A DNA stretch of 64,000 nucleotides from Paenarthrobacter aurescens TC1. Lineage in GTDB: Bacteria; Actinomycetota; Actinomycetes; Actinomycetales; Micrococcaceae. Below, piece after piece: positions 13,320-22,996 of this stretch. Each line of letters begins with the position of its first letter. Position 1 is the first letter of the stretch. Under the pieces are notes generated by a model. The model worked only from the letters and a program-made list of their open reading frames with translations, did no database searches and had not been told where the DNA came from. The position numbers were made by a program, and so were the translations under genes. Where the stretch lies: NCBI GenBank assembly GCA_000014925.1, contig CP000474.1:1798001-1862000 (forward strand), given 5' to 3'.

Positions 13320-14279
13320 ATGGCCGAGGCCGCCACTCGAACCGCCAACGGCGTTGACCGCGCAATAACCGACTATCTCCAGCACGTTGGTGTGGAACGC
13401 GGCTTGGCGGCAAACACTTTGTCTGCGTACCGTAGGGACCTCGCCCGATACTCCAACTTCCTGGCGGCCCAAGGTGTGGAACAGCCCGGAAGTATCACAC
13501 GGCACCACGTGACAGCCTTCGTCCAGGCATTGTCCGACGGCTCCGATGGCGCCGCCGCCTTGGGCGTCCGCTCCGCCGCCCGCACCGTGGTGGCTGTACG
13601 TGGACTCCACAAGTTTTGGGCGCTCGAAGGAACCACGACGGCGGACCCCGCCAGCGATGTCCACCCGCCTATGCCGGGCAAACGGCTTCCAAAAGCCATC
13701 AGCGTTGGTGAAGTGACGCGCATCCTGGAAGCTGCCGGCTCGGATACCGCTACCGGTCTCCGTGACCGCGCACTGCTAGAATTTCTCTACTCCACAGGGG
13801 CCCGCATCAGCGAGGCCGTGGGACTGGATGTTGATGACGTCTCCCTCGAAGACACCGGCGGTGACCCTGCCATCGTGAGGCTGTTCGGCAAGGGTTCCAA
13901 GGAACGTCTGGTTCCTCTGGGCTCCTTCGGTGCCCGCGCCGTCGGGGCCTATGTTGTCCGCGGCAGGCCGCTGCTGGCGTCCAAGGGGAAAGGCACTCCG
14001 GCGCTGTTCCTCAACGCCCGTGGTGGCCGGATCAGCAGGCAGAGTGCGTGGACCATCCTCAAGACGGCGGCCGAGAAGGCCAACATCACCAAAGATGTCT
14101 CGCCGCACACGCTGCGCCATTCCTTCGCCACCCACCTCCTGGAGGGCGGTGCGGATGTCAGGGTGGTCCAGGAGTTGCTGGGACATGCGTCCGTGACCAC
14201 CACACAGGTCTATACCCTGGTCACAGCGGACACTTTGCGTGAGGTCTACGCAGCCGCGCATCCCAGAGCGCTCGGATAA
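13320..14279 (+). CDS. xerD: Tyrosine recombinase XerD
   Basis: Resolves chromosome dimers at dif with XerC. The 319-residue protein has an N-terminal SAM-like core-binding domain ([20 protein letters not shown]) and a catalytic domain with Arg162 ([12 protein letters not shown]), [15 protein letters not shown] (His and Arg), GHASVTTTQ (His) and nucleophile Tyr298. The start is 2 bases after the Nudix stop; an upstream TTG at 13290 would overlap it. With no clear ribosome site it probably relies on coupling. The gene order pyrG-Nudix-xerD equals Rv1699-Rv1701. Confidence 0.94.
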   Translation: MAEAATRTANGVDRAITDYLQHVGVERGLAANTLSAYRRDLARYSNFLAAQGVEQPGSITRHHVTAFVQALSDGSDGAAALGVRSAARTVVAVRGLHKFWALEGTTTADPASDVHPPMPGKRLPKAISVGEVTRILEAAGSDTATGLRDRALLEFLYSTGARISEAVGLDVDDVSLEDTGGDPAIVRLFGKGSKERLVPLGSFGARAVGAYVVRGRPLLASKGKGTPALFLNARGGRISRQSAWTILKTAAEKANITKDVSPHTLRHSFATHLLEGGADVRVVQELLGHASVTTTQVYTLVTADTLREVYAAAHPRALG

Positions 14280-14302
14280 CCGGAGCGCTCGGATAACCAG
14301 AG

Positions 14303-15061
14303 CTATTCGAGCACGTTCAGCGTCAGCTCCACGGCGTCGACGAACAACGCCAGCAGCGACGTCCCCAAGCCAGCTACGAGCAACAGCCCGGGGTGCGCGA
14401 GCCCCACTACTACGCGCTTGAGCCTTGGGCGCCCGCGCAGGAACTTCTTCGGTACGCGTGTCTTCAGCGGTATCTGCCGCCAGCCCCGCAAACGCCGCAG
14501 GAACCATGCACAGCGCACAATGAAGGCCATCCACAGGATGGAGAGCACCAGCGGAACTGCGGCCAGCATGAGGTTGAAACCCAGTGCCGTGACTTCCTTT
14601 TCGGAATCGCCAATCACGGACTGGACAGTGGTGGAGATCGAGGCACTCATCACCACCGACGTTGCCCAGACCATGAACGCTGCCACTAATGCGAGGAAGC
14701 GGACGAAGAAGTGGCCCAGGACTGTCGCGTCCACCGCACGCAGGTGGCTTCGTGGCGTGGCATGAAGCACCACCAGCGTGGAGATTAGCGTCGGCAGTGC
14801 CGCTACGAGGACCAGCAGGTACCAGGTCCATCCGGCAAGGTCCACCACCTCGTCCAAGACGATCAGCCCTGCCCACACCACAGTCCACGCCCAACCTGCA
14901 TAGAGCGGGTGTGCCACCAACCAACGGGGTAGCCAGGAGTCCCGTTCAGCCTTAGCATTGGGGACCATTTCTGCGGCACCGATACCTCGCTTGGACGGCG
15001 GTTCTGCATCGTCTTCGACGGCGGCCGCATTGGCGCGCGCGTCACCCCCACCTTCAGTCAT
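14303..15061 (-). CDS. Multi-pass membrane protein of unknown function
   Basis: A 252-residue protein with a charged N-terminal 50 residues and about five hydrophobic segments (for example WTVVWAGLIVLDEVV, WYLLVLVAALPTLISTLVVL, FVRFLALVAAFMVWATSVV, LMLAAVPLVLSILWMAFIV and the C-terminal LLLVAGLGTSLLALFVDAVEL). A basic loop RGRPRLKRVVVG follows the fourth segment. No catalytic motif is visible. It converges on xerD with a 23-base gap and diverges from the Nudix gene at 15118. Confidence 0.8.
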   Translation of the reverse strand: MTEGGGDARANAAAVEDDAEPPSKRGIGAAEMVPNAKAERDSWLPRWLVAHPLYAGWAWTVVWAGLIVLDEVVDLAGWTWYLLVLVAALPTLISTLVVLHATPRSHLRAVDATVLGHFFVRFLALVAAFMVWATSVVMSASISTTVQSVIGDSEKEVTALGFNLMLAAVPLVLSILWMAFIVRCAWFLRRLRGWRQIPLKTRVPKKFLRGRPRLKRVVVGLAHPGLLLVAGLGTSLLALFVDAVELTLNVLE

Positions 15062-15117
15062 GGGCTCACTGTAGCAATGGCGGCAGTGGCAGGGGAGATC
15101 AGGTTAAGGTAGGCAGC

Positions 15118-15615
15118 ATGACTGCAGCCCATGTGACCTTGTGCTTCCTCCTCCGCGACGCCGCGGACGGCGAACATGTTTTGCTCGGGACCAAGAAGAC
15201 GGGTTTCGGCAGGGGCAAGGTAGTGGGTGTCGGCGGGCATGTTGAAGCGGGGGAGACCGCCTCGGAGGCTGCATGCCGTGAGGTCATGGAGGAAATCAAT
15301 GTTGTGGTTCAGGCGAAGGACCTGATTCCTGCGGGCACTGTGGACTTCGTGTTCCCGGCCAAGCCGGAGTGGAACATGGCAACTACTGTGTTCCTGACCC
15401 GCGAGTGGGACGGGGAACCATCGGAAAGCGACGAGATTGCCCCTGCATGGTTCCCTGTGGCACAGCTTCCCGTGAATCGGATGTGGGCTGACGCCGAACA
15501 CTGGCTGCCGGCCATGATTTCCGGCCAGCGCATCGCCGTAACGGTGGCCTTGGCGGCAGATAACGAGAATGTGGCTGACGTCTACACGGTTGCTTGGGTG
15601 GACCCCGAGTCGTAG
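15118..15615 (+). CDS. Nudix hydrolase, 8-oxo-dGTP diphosphatase (MTH1)-like
   Basis: A 165-residue Nudix protein with a complete box GHVEAGETASEAACREVMEE (residues about 40-59). The start HVTLCFLLRDAADGEHVLLG and the segment KKTGFGRGKVVGVGGHVE resemble MTH1-type enzymes that remove oxidised purine nucleotides. It is transcribed alone, divergent from the membrane protein, and ends at a bidirectional terminator shared with prpC. The exact substrate is inferred. Confidence 0.85.
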   Translation: MTAAHVTLCFLLRDAADGEHVLLGTKKTGFGRGKVVGVGGHVEAGETASEAACREVMEEINVVVQAKDLIPAGTVDFVFPAKPEWNMATTVFLTREWDGEPSESDEIAPAWFPVAQLPVNRMWADAEHWLPAMISGQRIAVTVALAADNENVADVYTVAWVDPES

Positions 15616-15620
15616 AAATA

Positions 15621-15663
15621 GCGACGGCGGACCGGTCGCCTTTCGGTGACCGGCCCGCCGTCG
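15621..15663. terminator. Bidirectional terminator between Nudix gene and prpC
   Basis: A long stem (CGACGGCGG-A-CCGGTC with GACCGGCCCGCCGTCG) around the loop GCCTTTCGGT, lying 6 bases after the forward gene and 26 bases after the reverse-strand prpC stop. Confidence 0.8.
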
Positions 15664-15688
15664 TTCTTCCTGCTTTAGTCCGGAAGCG

Positions 15689-16828
15689 TTACGGCACGTG
15701 CCGTTCTTCCGGACCGTTGTACTCGCTCAGCGGGCGGATGAGTGAGTTGGAAGCCACCTGCTCCATGATGTGCGCGGTCCAGCCGGTGATGCGGCTGGCC
15801 ACGAACAGCGGGGTGAACGTCTGGGTGTCGAAGCCCATGAGGTGGTACGTGGGGCCGGCAGGGTAGTCGAGGTTGGGCTTGATCGCCTTGGCCTCCTCCA
15901 TGGCCTGCTCCAAGCCGTTGTACAGCCCCAGGAGTTCGGGCCGTCCGTAGTGGGCGATCATCTTGTCCAGGGCGGCCTTCATGGTGGGCACACGGGAGTC
16001 GCCGTGCTTGTAGACGCGGTGTCCGAAGCCCATGACCTTCTTCTTCTGTGCCAGGGCGTCTTCCATCCAGGCACGGGCGCGGGTGGCGGCTTCCTCGAGG
16101 GATTCTTCGCTGCGGATGCCGATCTCATCGAACGTGTGCATCACAGCTTCGTTGGCTCCACCGTGCAGAGGACCCTTGAGAGCGCCGATCGCGGCAGTAA
16201 CAGCGGAGTGCAGGTCCGAGAGCGTGGAGGTGACCACACGTGCCGTGAAGGTTGATGCGTTAAAGGAGTGCTCGGCGTAGAGGATCATGGAGACGTTGAA
16301 CGCCTCCACCACTTCGGGAACCTGCTCTTCGCCGAAGGTCATCCAGAGGAAGTTGGCGGAGTAGTCCAGGTCCTCGCGGGGTTCCACAGGCTCCTGGCCG
16401 CGGCGGCGGCGCTGGTCGTAGGCAACGACGGCGGGCATGGCCGCCCAGAGGTCGATTGCCTTCTTCATGTTCGCCTCGGGGGTGGGATCCTCGGCCAACT
16501 CGTGCCGGGCACCGAGCACGGATGCTGCCGTGCGGCACACGTCCATGGGATGAGCTGTGGTGGGCAAGGTATCCACAACGGACTTGACCACGGGGTCCAA
16601 GGCGCGACCGGAACGCTCGCGGGCAGTGAATTCCGCAAGCTCTGCGTCAGTGGGCAGTTCGCCGTTCCACAGCAGGTACGCGACTTCTTCGAAGCTGCAT
16701 TTGGCGGCCAGTTCCTGGACCGGGTAGCCGCGATACAGCAGCGAGTTGGTGTCCGGGTTGACCTTTGATACGGCGGTGTAATCCACCACGACGCCGGCAA
16801 GGCCCTTTTTGATGTCAACAGCTACCAT
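15689..16828 (-). CDS. prpC: 2-methylcitrate synthase / citrate synthase
   Basis: Condenses propionyl-CoA with oxaloacetate in the methylcitrate cycle. The 379-residue protein carries citrate-synthase motifs: AEHSFNASTF, GPLHGGANE (catalytic His) and GFGHRVYKHGDSR. Its length fits the PrpC-type enzymes rather than the 430-residue hexameric type. It is the last gene of the gntR-prpD-prpB-prpC operon, 77 bases after prpB, with AAGGAGAG before the ATG. Operon context makes methylcitrate synthase the best call; residual citrate synthase activity is common in the family. Confidence 0.93.
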   Translation of the reverse strand: MVAVDIKKGLAGVVVDYTAVSKVNPDTNSLLYRGYPVQELAAKCSFEEVAYLLWNGELPTDAELAEFTARERSGRALDPVVKSVVDTLPTTAHPMDVCRTAASVLGARHELAEDPTPEANMKKAIDLWAAMPAVVAYDQRRRRGQEPVEPREDLDYSANFLWMTFGEEQVPEVVEAFNVSMILYAEHSFNASTFTARVVTSTLSDLHSAVTAAIGALKGPLHGGANEAVMHTFDEIGIRSEESLEEAATRARAWMEDALAQKKKVMGFGHRVYKHGDSRVPTMKAALDKMIAHYGRPELLGLYNGLEQAMEEAKAIKPNLDYPAGPTYHLMGFDTQTFTPLFVASRITGWTAHIMEQVASNSLIRPLSEYNGPEERHVP

Positions 16829-16905
16829 GCTGCTCTCCTTCGTTCATAATGCAAGCGGCCCGGAAGCCCCGGGCTACCTGCTTTCCCCTGTATGAATCCC
16901 GGGAC

Positions 16906-17811
16906 CTAGCGAATGCCAGGAACCTGGAAGTTGAAAACGCCGGTATCGAATTGGTTGTATGCCTCGTAGTCGACGAGTTCGTAGAGGCGCGCACGCGTGA
17001 GCATGTTTTCCACTTGCGCTTCTTGGGTCCCCGCAGCCTTAATCGATTCCAGAGTACGCTCTGCAGCTCCCATGGCAATGCGGAGTAGCGTGACGGGGTA
17101 GATGACCATGTTCACGCCTACGGTTTGAAGCTGGTCCACAGTGAAGAGATCGCTTTTGCCGAACTCGGTCATGTTGGCCAGGATCGGTACGTCCACGGCG
17201 TCTCGGATGGCCTGGAATTCGTCCAGGGTGGCCATGGCTTCGGGGAAGATCGCGTCAGCGCCGGCCTCTACGAGGGCTTTGGCGCGGTCCTGTGCGGCCT
17301 GGATTCCTTCGACGGCGCGGATGTCGGTGCGGGCCATGATGAGGAAGTTCGGGTCCCGGCGTGCGTCTGCTGCGGCGCGGATCCGTTTGGTGGCGGTGTC
17401 GATGTCCACCACGTTTTTGCCGTCCAGGTGGCCGCAGCGTTTGGGGTTGAACTGGTCCTCGATGTGGCAGCCGGCCAGGCCCGCATTTTCGAGCTCCTGG
17501 ATGGTCCGGGCCACGTTCATGGGCTCACCGAAGCCGGTGTCCGCATCCACCAGCGAGGGCAGGTCCGTCATCCGGGCGATCTGCCCGGCACGGGTGGCTA
17601 CCTCGGTCAGTGTGGTGAGGCCGATATCCGGCAGGCCGAGGTCGTTGGCCAGGACGGCGCCGGAGATGTAGACCCCGGCGAAGCCTTTTTCCTCGATCAG
17701 CCGTGCCGAGAGCGGGTTGAACGCTCCCGGGAACTGCTGCACGGTCCCGGAGGCCAGCAACTCCCGGAGCTTGACCCTCTTCTGTCCGGGGGTGACTTTG
17801 GAGTACAGCAT
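16906..17811 (-). CDS. prpB: Methylisocitrate lyase
   Basis: Cleaves 2-methylisocitrate to pyruvate and succinate. The 301-residue protein belongs to the isocitrate lyase / PEP mutase family. The catalytic loop is PKRCGHLDGKNV, and DADTGFGEPMNVARTI carries metal-binding acids. The ATG follows the prpD TAA with no gap, so the two are coupled. Length equals that of other PrpB proteins. Confidence 0.94.
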   Translation of the reverse strand: MLYSKVTPGQKRVKLRELLASGTVQQFPGAFNPLSARLIEEKGFAGVYISGAVLANDLGLPDIGLTTLTEVATRAGQIARMTDLPSLVDADTGFGEPMNVARTIQELENAGLAGCHIEDQFNPKRCGHLDGKNVVDIDTATKRIRAAADARRDPNFLIMARTDIRAVEGIQAAQDRAKALVEAGADAIFPEAMATLDEFQAIRDAVDVPILANMTEFGKSDLFTVDQLQTVGVNMVIYPVTLLRIAMGAAERTLESIKAAGTQEAQVENMLTRARLYELVDYEAYNQFDTGVFNFQVPGIR

Positions 17812-19332
17812 TTAGAACAGTCCCTTGGGTGCGTTGTTGAGGTCGATCACGCCGGGTGCTGCGGTGATGTTCAGTTGGTCCAGTTCGCCTTCGCCGAGTT
17901 CGGTGACGCGTTCGACGGTGGTGAGGAACCTTTCGATTTCGGCTTCCTCCACGAGACCGGCAGCGAGGGTGCGGAACTTGTTGATGTATTGCTCGCGGGC
18001 GAACGGCCGGGCGCCGAGCGGGTGGGCGTCGGCGACGGCGATTTCGTCCGTGACAACAGACCCATCCGTGAGTGTGATGACAACAGTGCCGCCGAAGGCT
18101 TTCTCTGCGATGTCCAGGGAGTGGTAGCGGCGGGTCCATTCGGGGTCTTCGACGGTGGTGACCTTGTGCCAGAGTTCCACGGTGTCCGGGCGTGCTGCGC
18201 GTTCTGGGGCGTAGGAGTGCACGTGGTGCCAGGCGCCGTCCTGCAGGGCGACGGTGAAGATGTATGGGATGGAGTGGTCCAGGGTTTCGCGGGACGCGGT
18301 CGGGGAGTACTTCTGGGGATCGTTCGCGCCGGAACCGATCACGTAGTGCGTGTGGTGGCTGGTCTTGATCAGCACCGATTCCACGTTGGCCGGGTCCGTG
18401 GTTTCCGGGTGCTCGCGGTTGAGCTTGCGGGCGAGGTCGATCCACGCCTGGGCCTGGTACTCGGCGGAGTGTTCCTTGGTGTAAGTGTCCAGGATGGCGC
18501 GCTTCGCTTCACCGGGCAGCGGCAGCGGAACCTCGTAGGAGGCATCCGGGCCGTCGAGCATCCAGGCGATCACGCCGTCTTCGCCTTCGTAGATCGGCAC
18601 CGGGGAGGTCTGTCCGCGCATCGAACGGTCCACCGCTTCGACGGCCATCTTGCCCGCGAACGCCGGGGCGTGGGCTTTCCACGTGGAGATTTCGCCCTTG
18701 CGGGACTGCCGGGTGGCGGTGGTGGTGTGCAGGGCCTGGCCCACGGACTGGAAGATCGTCTCAACATCCAACCCCAGCAACGTGCCGATGCCGGCGGCGG
18801 CGGAAGGGCCAAGATGGGCGACATGGTCAATCTTGTGCTTGTGCAGGCAAATGGCCTTAACCAGGTTCACCTGGATCTCGTAGCCGGTGGCGATGGCACG
18901 GACCAGGTCGGCGCCGTTGGAGCCAACGTGCTGGGCGACGGCCAGGATCGGCGGGATGTTATCCCCCGGGTGGGAGTAATCCGCGGCCAGGAACGTGTCG
19001 TGGTAATCGAGTTCGCGCACGGCCACGCCGTTGGCCCACGCCGCCCACTCCGGGGAGACCTGCTCTGCGATGCCGAAAACGTGGGCGCCCTTGCCATTGG
19101 CGGACGGCGAATGGGTCAATGCCTGCGCCCGGGCCGCGACGATCGGTGCCCGGTTCAGCGAGGCGATGGCCACGGAGGCGTTGTCGATGATCCGGTTAAT
19201 CACCATATCGGTGACCTCCGGGGTCACCTCGACGGTGTCCGCGGCGACTACGGCGATCTTGTGGGCCAGCTGCTCCTCGCGAGGGAGGTTCTCTTCGCTC
19301 TTGTAGACGCGGACGTGGTTGTTCTTGACCAT
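17812..19332 (-). CDS. prpD: 2-methylcitrate dehydratase (MmgE/PrpD family)
   Basis: Dehydrates 2-methylcitrate in propionate breakdown. The 506-residue protein has typical PrpD features: an N-terminal all-helical domain ([20 protein letters not shown]), GKGAHVFG, and [15 protein letters not shown]. The start at 19332 ([17 protein letters not shown]) is set by AAGGAGCACC just upstream; reading frames extend farther 5' into the regulator gene but have no ribosome site. It begins 10 bases after the regulator stop. Confidence 0.93.
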   Translation of the reverse strand: MVKNNHVRVYKSEENLPREEQLAHKIAVVAADTVEVTPEVTDMVINRIIDNASVAIASLNRAPIVAARAQALTHSPSANGKGAHVFGIAEQVSPEWAAWANGVAVRELDYHDTFLAADYSHPGDNIPPILAVAQHVGSNGADLVRAIATGYEIQVNLVKAICLHKHKIDHVAHLGPSAAAGIGTLLGLDVETIFQSVGQALHTTTATRQSRKGEISTWKAHAPAFAGKMAVEAVDRSMRGQTSPVPIYEGEDGVIAWMLDGPDASYEVPLPLPGEAKRAILDTYTKEHSAEYQAQAWIDLARKLNREHPETTDPANVESVLIKTSHHTHYVIGSGANDPQKYSPTASRETLDHSIPYIFTVALQDGAWHHVHSYAPERAARPDTVELWHKVTTVEDPEWTRRYHSLDIAEKAFGGTVVITLTDGSVVTDEIAVADAHPLGARPFAREQYINKFRTLAAGLVEEAEIERFLTTVERVTELGEGELDQLNITAAPGVIDLNNAPKGLF

Positions 19333-19342
19333 GGTGCTCCTT

Positions 19343-19984
19343 CTAATGAGGGGTGTGGGTGGCTTTGACGTGGGTGAGGCTGCGGTGCAGGTGAAGCGTG
19401 GTGGCGGCTTCGGCCAGCCGGGGGTTGCCTGCGGCGATGGCCTCGGCGATCGCGGCGTGCTCGGCGGCTGCCGCATGAAGCCGGGCGGCGTCGTCGGCTG
19501 CCAGGCGGCGGACGCGGACCAAGTGGACGCGGAGGCTGCGCATGGCATTGGCCAGGTAAGTGTTGGAGATGGCCGAATCGATGGCGTCGTCCAAGCGGCC
19601 TACCAAGGCGTAGTACTCGTGGCGCGCGGGGTCGTTGTCGCTCAGCAGCTCAGGTGCCAGCACCAGTTGGGCGTGCAGCTCGGCGAAGATACCTGGTTCG
19701 CCGCGCTGGGCGGCCAAGGCGGCCGCCCTGACCTCGAGGGTTTCGCGCAGTTCGAACAGTTCGTCGATGCTGTCCAGCGAGATATCGGTGACGACGACGC
19801 CGCGGCCGCCTGCCGCCGTCGTCAGTCCTTCTGCGGTCAGCCGGCTCAGCGCCTCTCGGACCGGCGTCCGGGATACTCCGAGGCGTTCGGACTGCTCTAC
19901 TTCCGCGAGGACCGTGCCCGGCCGCAGGCGCCATTCAATGATGTCTTCACGGAGGGCAGAGTAAGCCCGATCACTGGCGCGCAT
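19343..19984 (-). CDS. GntR-family regulator (FadR/FCD subfamily) of the prp operon
   Basis: A 213-residue transcription factor with an N-terminal winged helix-turn-helix ([17 protein letters not shown] ... [20 protein letters not shown]) and a helical FCD ligand domain that includes Asp and His residues for metal or effector binding. It is the first gene of the prpDBC operon, so it is likely the propionate- or methylcitrate-responsive regulator. Two identical TGTATACA palindromes lie directly upstream (19993-20000 and 20045-20052), which fits autoregulation. Confidence 0.9.
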   Translation of the reverse strand: MRASDRAYSALREDIIEWRLRPGTVLAEVEQSERLGVSRTPVREALSRLTAEGLTTAAGGRGVVVTDISLDSIDELFELRETLEVRAAALAAQRGEPGIFAELHAQLVLAPELLSDNDPARHEYYALVGRLDDAIDSAISNTYLANAMRSLRVHLVRVRRLAADDAARLHAAAAEHAAIAEAIAAGNPRLAEAATTLHLHRSLTHVKATHTPH

Positions 19985-19992
19985 ATCCCCAG

Positions 19993-20000
19993 TGTATACA
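19993..20000. promoter_or_regulatory. Proximal GntR operator candidate TGTATACA
   Basis: An 8-bp perfect palindrome TGTATACA, 8 bases upstream of the regulator start codon. The form fits FCD-type GntR sites. It would lie in or near the 5' leader of the prp operon. Confidence 0.6.
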
Positions 20001-20044
20001 TATCGGCAGCTCTATGGCACTAAAGGCCCGAATAATTCGTTCTG

Positions 20045-20052
20045 TGTATACA
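20045..20052. promoter_or_regulatory. Distal GntR operator candidate TGTATACA
   Basis: A second identical TGTATACA, 52 bp centre to centre from the first, directly beside the stop codon of the upstream methyltransferase gene. The spacing is close to five helical turns, so both would face the same side of the DNA. Confidence 0.6.
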
Positions 20053-21141
20053 TTACGGCCTTGCAACGTAGTACGCATTGAAGGGGTCTTCTTCCAGTTC
20101 CTTCACCTCCACCGCGCGGAAACCCGCATCCAGAAGCATGTCCGTTGCCCGCTGCTTGCCCCACACCGTACCCAAACCATCGCCGCCCTGCCCCAACGAA
20201 ACTGCCATGCAATGGAAGGTTGAGATGGTGTACAGGAACGCTGCCCACGGGAGCTCCACGTTGTCCTCCAAGCGGCTTGAAGCGTTGATGTCCACCATGA
20301 GGAATGTTCCTTCCGGCTTGAGCGCAGCCCGGATGTTCTTCAGGACTTCAGCCGGGCGGGCTTGGTCGTGAATGGCGTCAAAAGCTGTCACCAAATCGAA
20401 CGGCTCCTCGGTTTCCAGGCGGCTTACATCCTGGAGTTCAAACCGGACGTTGGACAGTCCCGCTGCTGAGGCTTCGTCGGAGGCAGCAGCCAATGCCTCC
20501 CCTGAGAAGTCGTAACCGGTAAAAGTGCTGGCAGGGAAAGTGGCCGCCAGCAGATTCATGGCATGCCCCTCGCCACAACCGATGTCGGCCACTGAAATTC
20601 CACGGCGCAGTGCATCCACGCAGCCCGTCAGGGGAAGGATCGTCTCAACAAGTGATGCGTCGTTCACCGCGGCGCTTTCGGAAGCCATGATGTGATGGAA
20701 CCGCGGGTAGTCGTCGTAGCTCGTTCCGCCACCCGTCCGGAATGCCTGCGCCACCTTCGGGGCAACTTCTCCCATCAGCGGGACATACTGCAGCGTTCGC
20801 GCCAGATTTTCGGTTCCGGGCCCGGTAACGACAGGCACGAATTCCGGACGAAGGCTGTAGGTTCCACGGTCCGGTTGGTAGTCGACAAACCCAGCCGAGG
20901 TCATCCCGCCCAACCATTCCCGGACATAGCGCTCGTTAAGGCCGGCAGCATCGGCGATCAGATCGCTCCCGGCTGCCGGCAGGGCCGCCAAGGTCTCGAA
21001 CAAGCCCGTTTGATGTCCAACGCCGATGAGCAGGGCAATGGAGGAGTCGTTGAGGATTCCGATCATCCGGCCCGCGGCCTGTTCCACGCTGTCCCGGGTG
21101 GGCGTGGGGCTTTGGTGCTGTTCAGTCTGGATGTTGTTCAT
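20053..21141 (-). CDS. SAM-dependent methyltransferase with N-terminal winged helix
   Basis: A 362-residue protein. Residues about 15-105 form a winged-helix-like dimerisation domain (LFETLAALPAAGSDLIADAAGLNERYVREWLGGM), and the rest is a class I methyltransferase with motif I VADIGCGEGHAMNLLAATFP and motif II FELQDVSRL. This arrangement is like the Rv2258c group and O-methyltransferases. The ATG at 21141 follows AAAGGACT; a longer reading frame begins upstream without such a site. Substrate unknown. It follows the LuxR regulator by 142 bases on the same strand. Confidence 0.85.
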   Translation of the reverse strand: MNNIQTEQHQSPTPTRDSVEQAAGRMIGILNDSSIALLIGVGHQTGLFETLAALPAAGSDLIADAAGLNERYVREWLGGMTSAGFVDYQPDRGTYSLRPEFVPVVTGPGTENLARTLQYVPLMGEVAPKVAQAFRTGGGTSYDDYPRFHHIMASESAAVNDASLVETILPLTGCVDALRRGISVADIGCGEGHAMNLLAATFPASTFTGYDFSGEALAAASDEASAAGLSNVRFELQDVSRLETEEPFDLVTAFDAIHDQARPAEVLKNIRAALKPEGTFLMVDINASSRLEDNVELPWAAFLYTISTFHCMAVSLGQGGDGLGTVWGKQRATDMLLDAGFRAVEVKELEEDPFNAYYVARP

Positions 21142-21283
21142 GGCCAGTCCTTTGTGTTCCGGTGGCCGGCTCGCCCGGCCAGTTGCCCGCAACTTCACGT
21201 TATGTTTGGGACCGCGGTCACGGCGTCGGGGGATTTCTGCATCTTTTGCGGGGCCATGAGGCGAATGATGCAGGTACCGGGCA

Positions 21284-22939
21284 TCAAAGCTTCGGACGCT
21301 CCGGGATGCCGTGCTGGCGAGCCCAGGCAGCGGCAGCGGTTCTGGACGTGACGCCGATCTTGGTAAAGATGTTCGCCAAGTGCCGTCCGGCTGTCTTTTC
21401 GGAGATCGTCAACGAGTCTGCGATCTGGCGATTGCTGGAACCGGAGAGTACGCAACTGAGCACTTCCACCTCACGGGACGTCAACCCACCCGGTTCCCCG
21501 GAGGTCTTTAGCCAGGAGATGTTGGCAGCGCCAAGCTGTGCGCGGATAGCGGCGGCAGTGGCCCGCTCCGCGTCCGCAGCACGGTGCTCACCCATGGCCG
21601 CGTTGACGGAGGCAAGACGATCGTGGATTTCTGCCAGCTCATACCTCAGACGTTGCGATCTGTATGCCTGCGCGGCGGCCTCCAGTGCCGTCATCGCCTC
21701 AGGCCATCGGCGCTCAGCCATCAGGACGGAGCCGCGGGCATGGTGGGCGCGGCCCAGGAAGCCCGGGCTGCCGTAGCGAGACGCCGTCAGCTCAAGCTCC
21801 CGGCAGTAAATCTCGGCCGCTGCTGGATTTCCGGGCGCGAGCAGCTCCACCATCGGCAGCAGGAGCCATGCCCGTCCCAACGGTCCGCGTTCGGCCAAGG
21901 CTGCCCTGAGTGCGTCCGTGGCGGCCTCGGTCCGGCCTGCCTGTGCAAGGAGGAGTGCGGGGCCAGGCTGCGCGTCCACTCCCAGCTCGCGGGCCGACGC
22001 GAAAGCTGCGGCCGCACCCGCCGTATCACCGCGCCGTCGGCGGATCTCACCCAGCTCGCAGAAGCAGTCCGCGGCAATCCACCCGTGGGCATTTCTCAGG
22101 CGCTCGCCGAGCTCAGCGATCTCCGATTCCACCTGTGCCCAGTTGCCTTCGGCGCTCAGCAACTGGAGTTCGTGAACGCGAACGATGCCCGCGTACATGA
22201 AGGACGTGGAGAGCCCTGCGCACCACGTCGCCAAGGCATCCGTCCAAGCCCTCATCCGCGAATAATCAGCCATTTCGTAGCACAGGTGGATGACGGAGCA
22301 ATAGATATCGCCACCCCATTCAGCGGGCACCTGCCCGGCCAGGACGGGAAGCATCGCTTCGTCAAGGTCCCGGAAGCCATTGCTTGCGTCACCGCTGCGT
22401 ACGGCAGCCAGGCCGGACAACATCGAGGCGAAGCTCGCCAATTCCGGAGCCACCAGCCTGCGCGACAACTCTTTCAACTGCACGGAGGCCGACAACGCCG
22501 GTCCGGCGTCCCCTTCGAGGTAGATCGCGTCGTTTCCCTCGAGGTAAAGGAGATAGCCGTGCTCAACGGACTCCGGAAGACTCTCCAGCAGGAGGCGGGC
22601 ACGGTTCAGCCATGCAGAGGACACGGCGATATTTCCGCGAAGTCCCCACTGCAGGGAAAGCATCAGGGCAGCTCTTGCGGCGGATTGGGCGTGCCCATCC
22701 GCAACCCTGCTGTGAAAGATGTCTTCGGACAGGGCCATGGAGCCCTGGACATCGCCGAGCCACCATTTGGAGCGTGCCAGGATTTCCTGGTCTTCCACAC
22801 CGAGGGCCGCTTCGTTCGCAGCACGTTCCATGGCCCGACGCGCAGCGTCACAGTCTCCGCGGGCAAACGCCTCGCGGGCTGCCATCAGCTGGTGCTGCAC
22901 TGGAAACATTGGCGCTGGGGACATTGGCGTTGGGGACAT
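21284..22939 (-). CDS. LuxR-family regulator with TPR-like sensor region
   Basis: A 551-residue protein. Residues about 20-480 are helical repeats of TPR type, without an ATPase P-loop. The C-terminal 65 residues are a LuxR helix-turn-helix (GGLTSREVEVLSCVLSGSSNRQIADSLTISEKTAGRHLANIF in pieces). The start is uncertain: ATG at 22939 follows GGAGAG; GTG at 22960 and ATG at 22924, 22909 and 22885 are alternatives. The N-terminus repeats MSPTPMSPAPM because the DNA holds a 15-bp direct repeat. It lies 36 bases after the response regulator and may be co-transcribed. Confidence 0.85.
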   Translation of the reverse strand: MSPTPMSPAPMFPVQHQLMAAREAFARGDCDAARRAMERAANEAALGVEDQEILARSKWWLGDVQGSMALSEDIFHSRVADGHAQSAARAALMLSLQWGLRGNIAVSSAWLNRARLLLESLPESVEHGYLLYLEGNDAIYLEGDAGPALSASVQLKELSRRLVAPELASFASMLSGLAAVRSGDASNGFRDLDEAMLPVLAGQVPAEWGGDIYCSVIHLCYEMADYSRMRAWTDALATWCAGLSTSFMYAGIVRVHELQLLSAEGNWAQVESEIAELGERLRNAHGWIAADCFCELGEIRRRRGDTAGAAAAFASARELGVDAQPGPALLLAQAGRTEAATDALRAALAERGPLGRAWLLLPMVELLAPGNPAAAEIYCRELELTASRYGSPGFLGRAHHARGSVLMAERRWPEAMTALEAAAQAYRSQRLRYELAEIHDRLASVNAAMGEHRAADAERATAAAIRAQLGAANISWLKTSGEPGGLTSREVEVLSCVLSGSSNRQIADSLTISEKTAGRHLANIFTKIGVTSRTAAAAWARQHGIPERPKL

Positions 22940-22996
22940 GGGCTCTCCATGGGTCGGCACCAGCTTACTGCCGGAGGCGCAGGGAACGGGAGGACC

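Noticed and set aside
13776..14924. A 382-residue reverse frame over xerD and the membrane protein
   Set aside because: It overlaps two better supported genes.
17125..19368. A 747-residue forward frame opposite prpB and prpD
   Set aside because: It lies antisense to two well-recognised enzymes and reflects high third-position GC.
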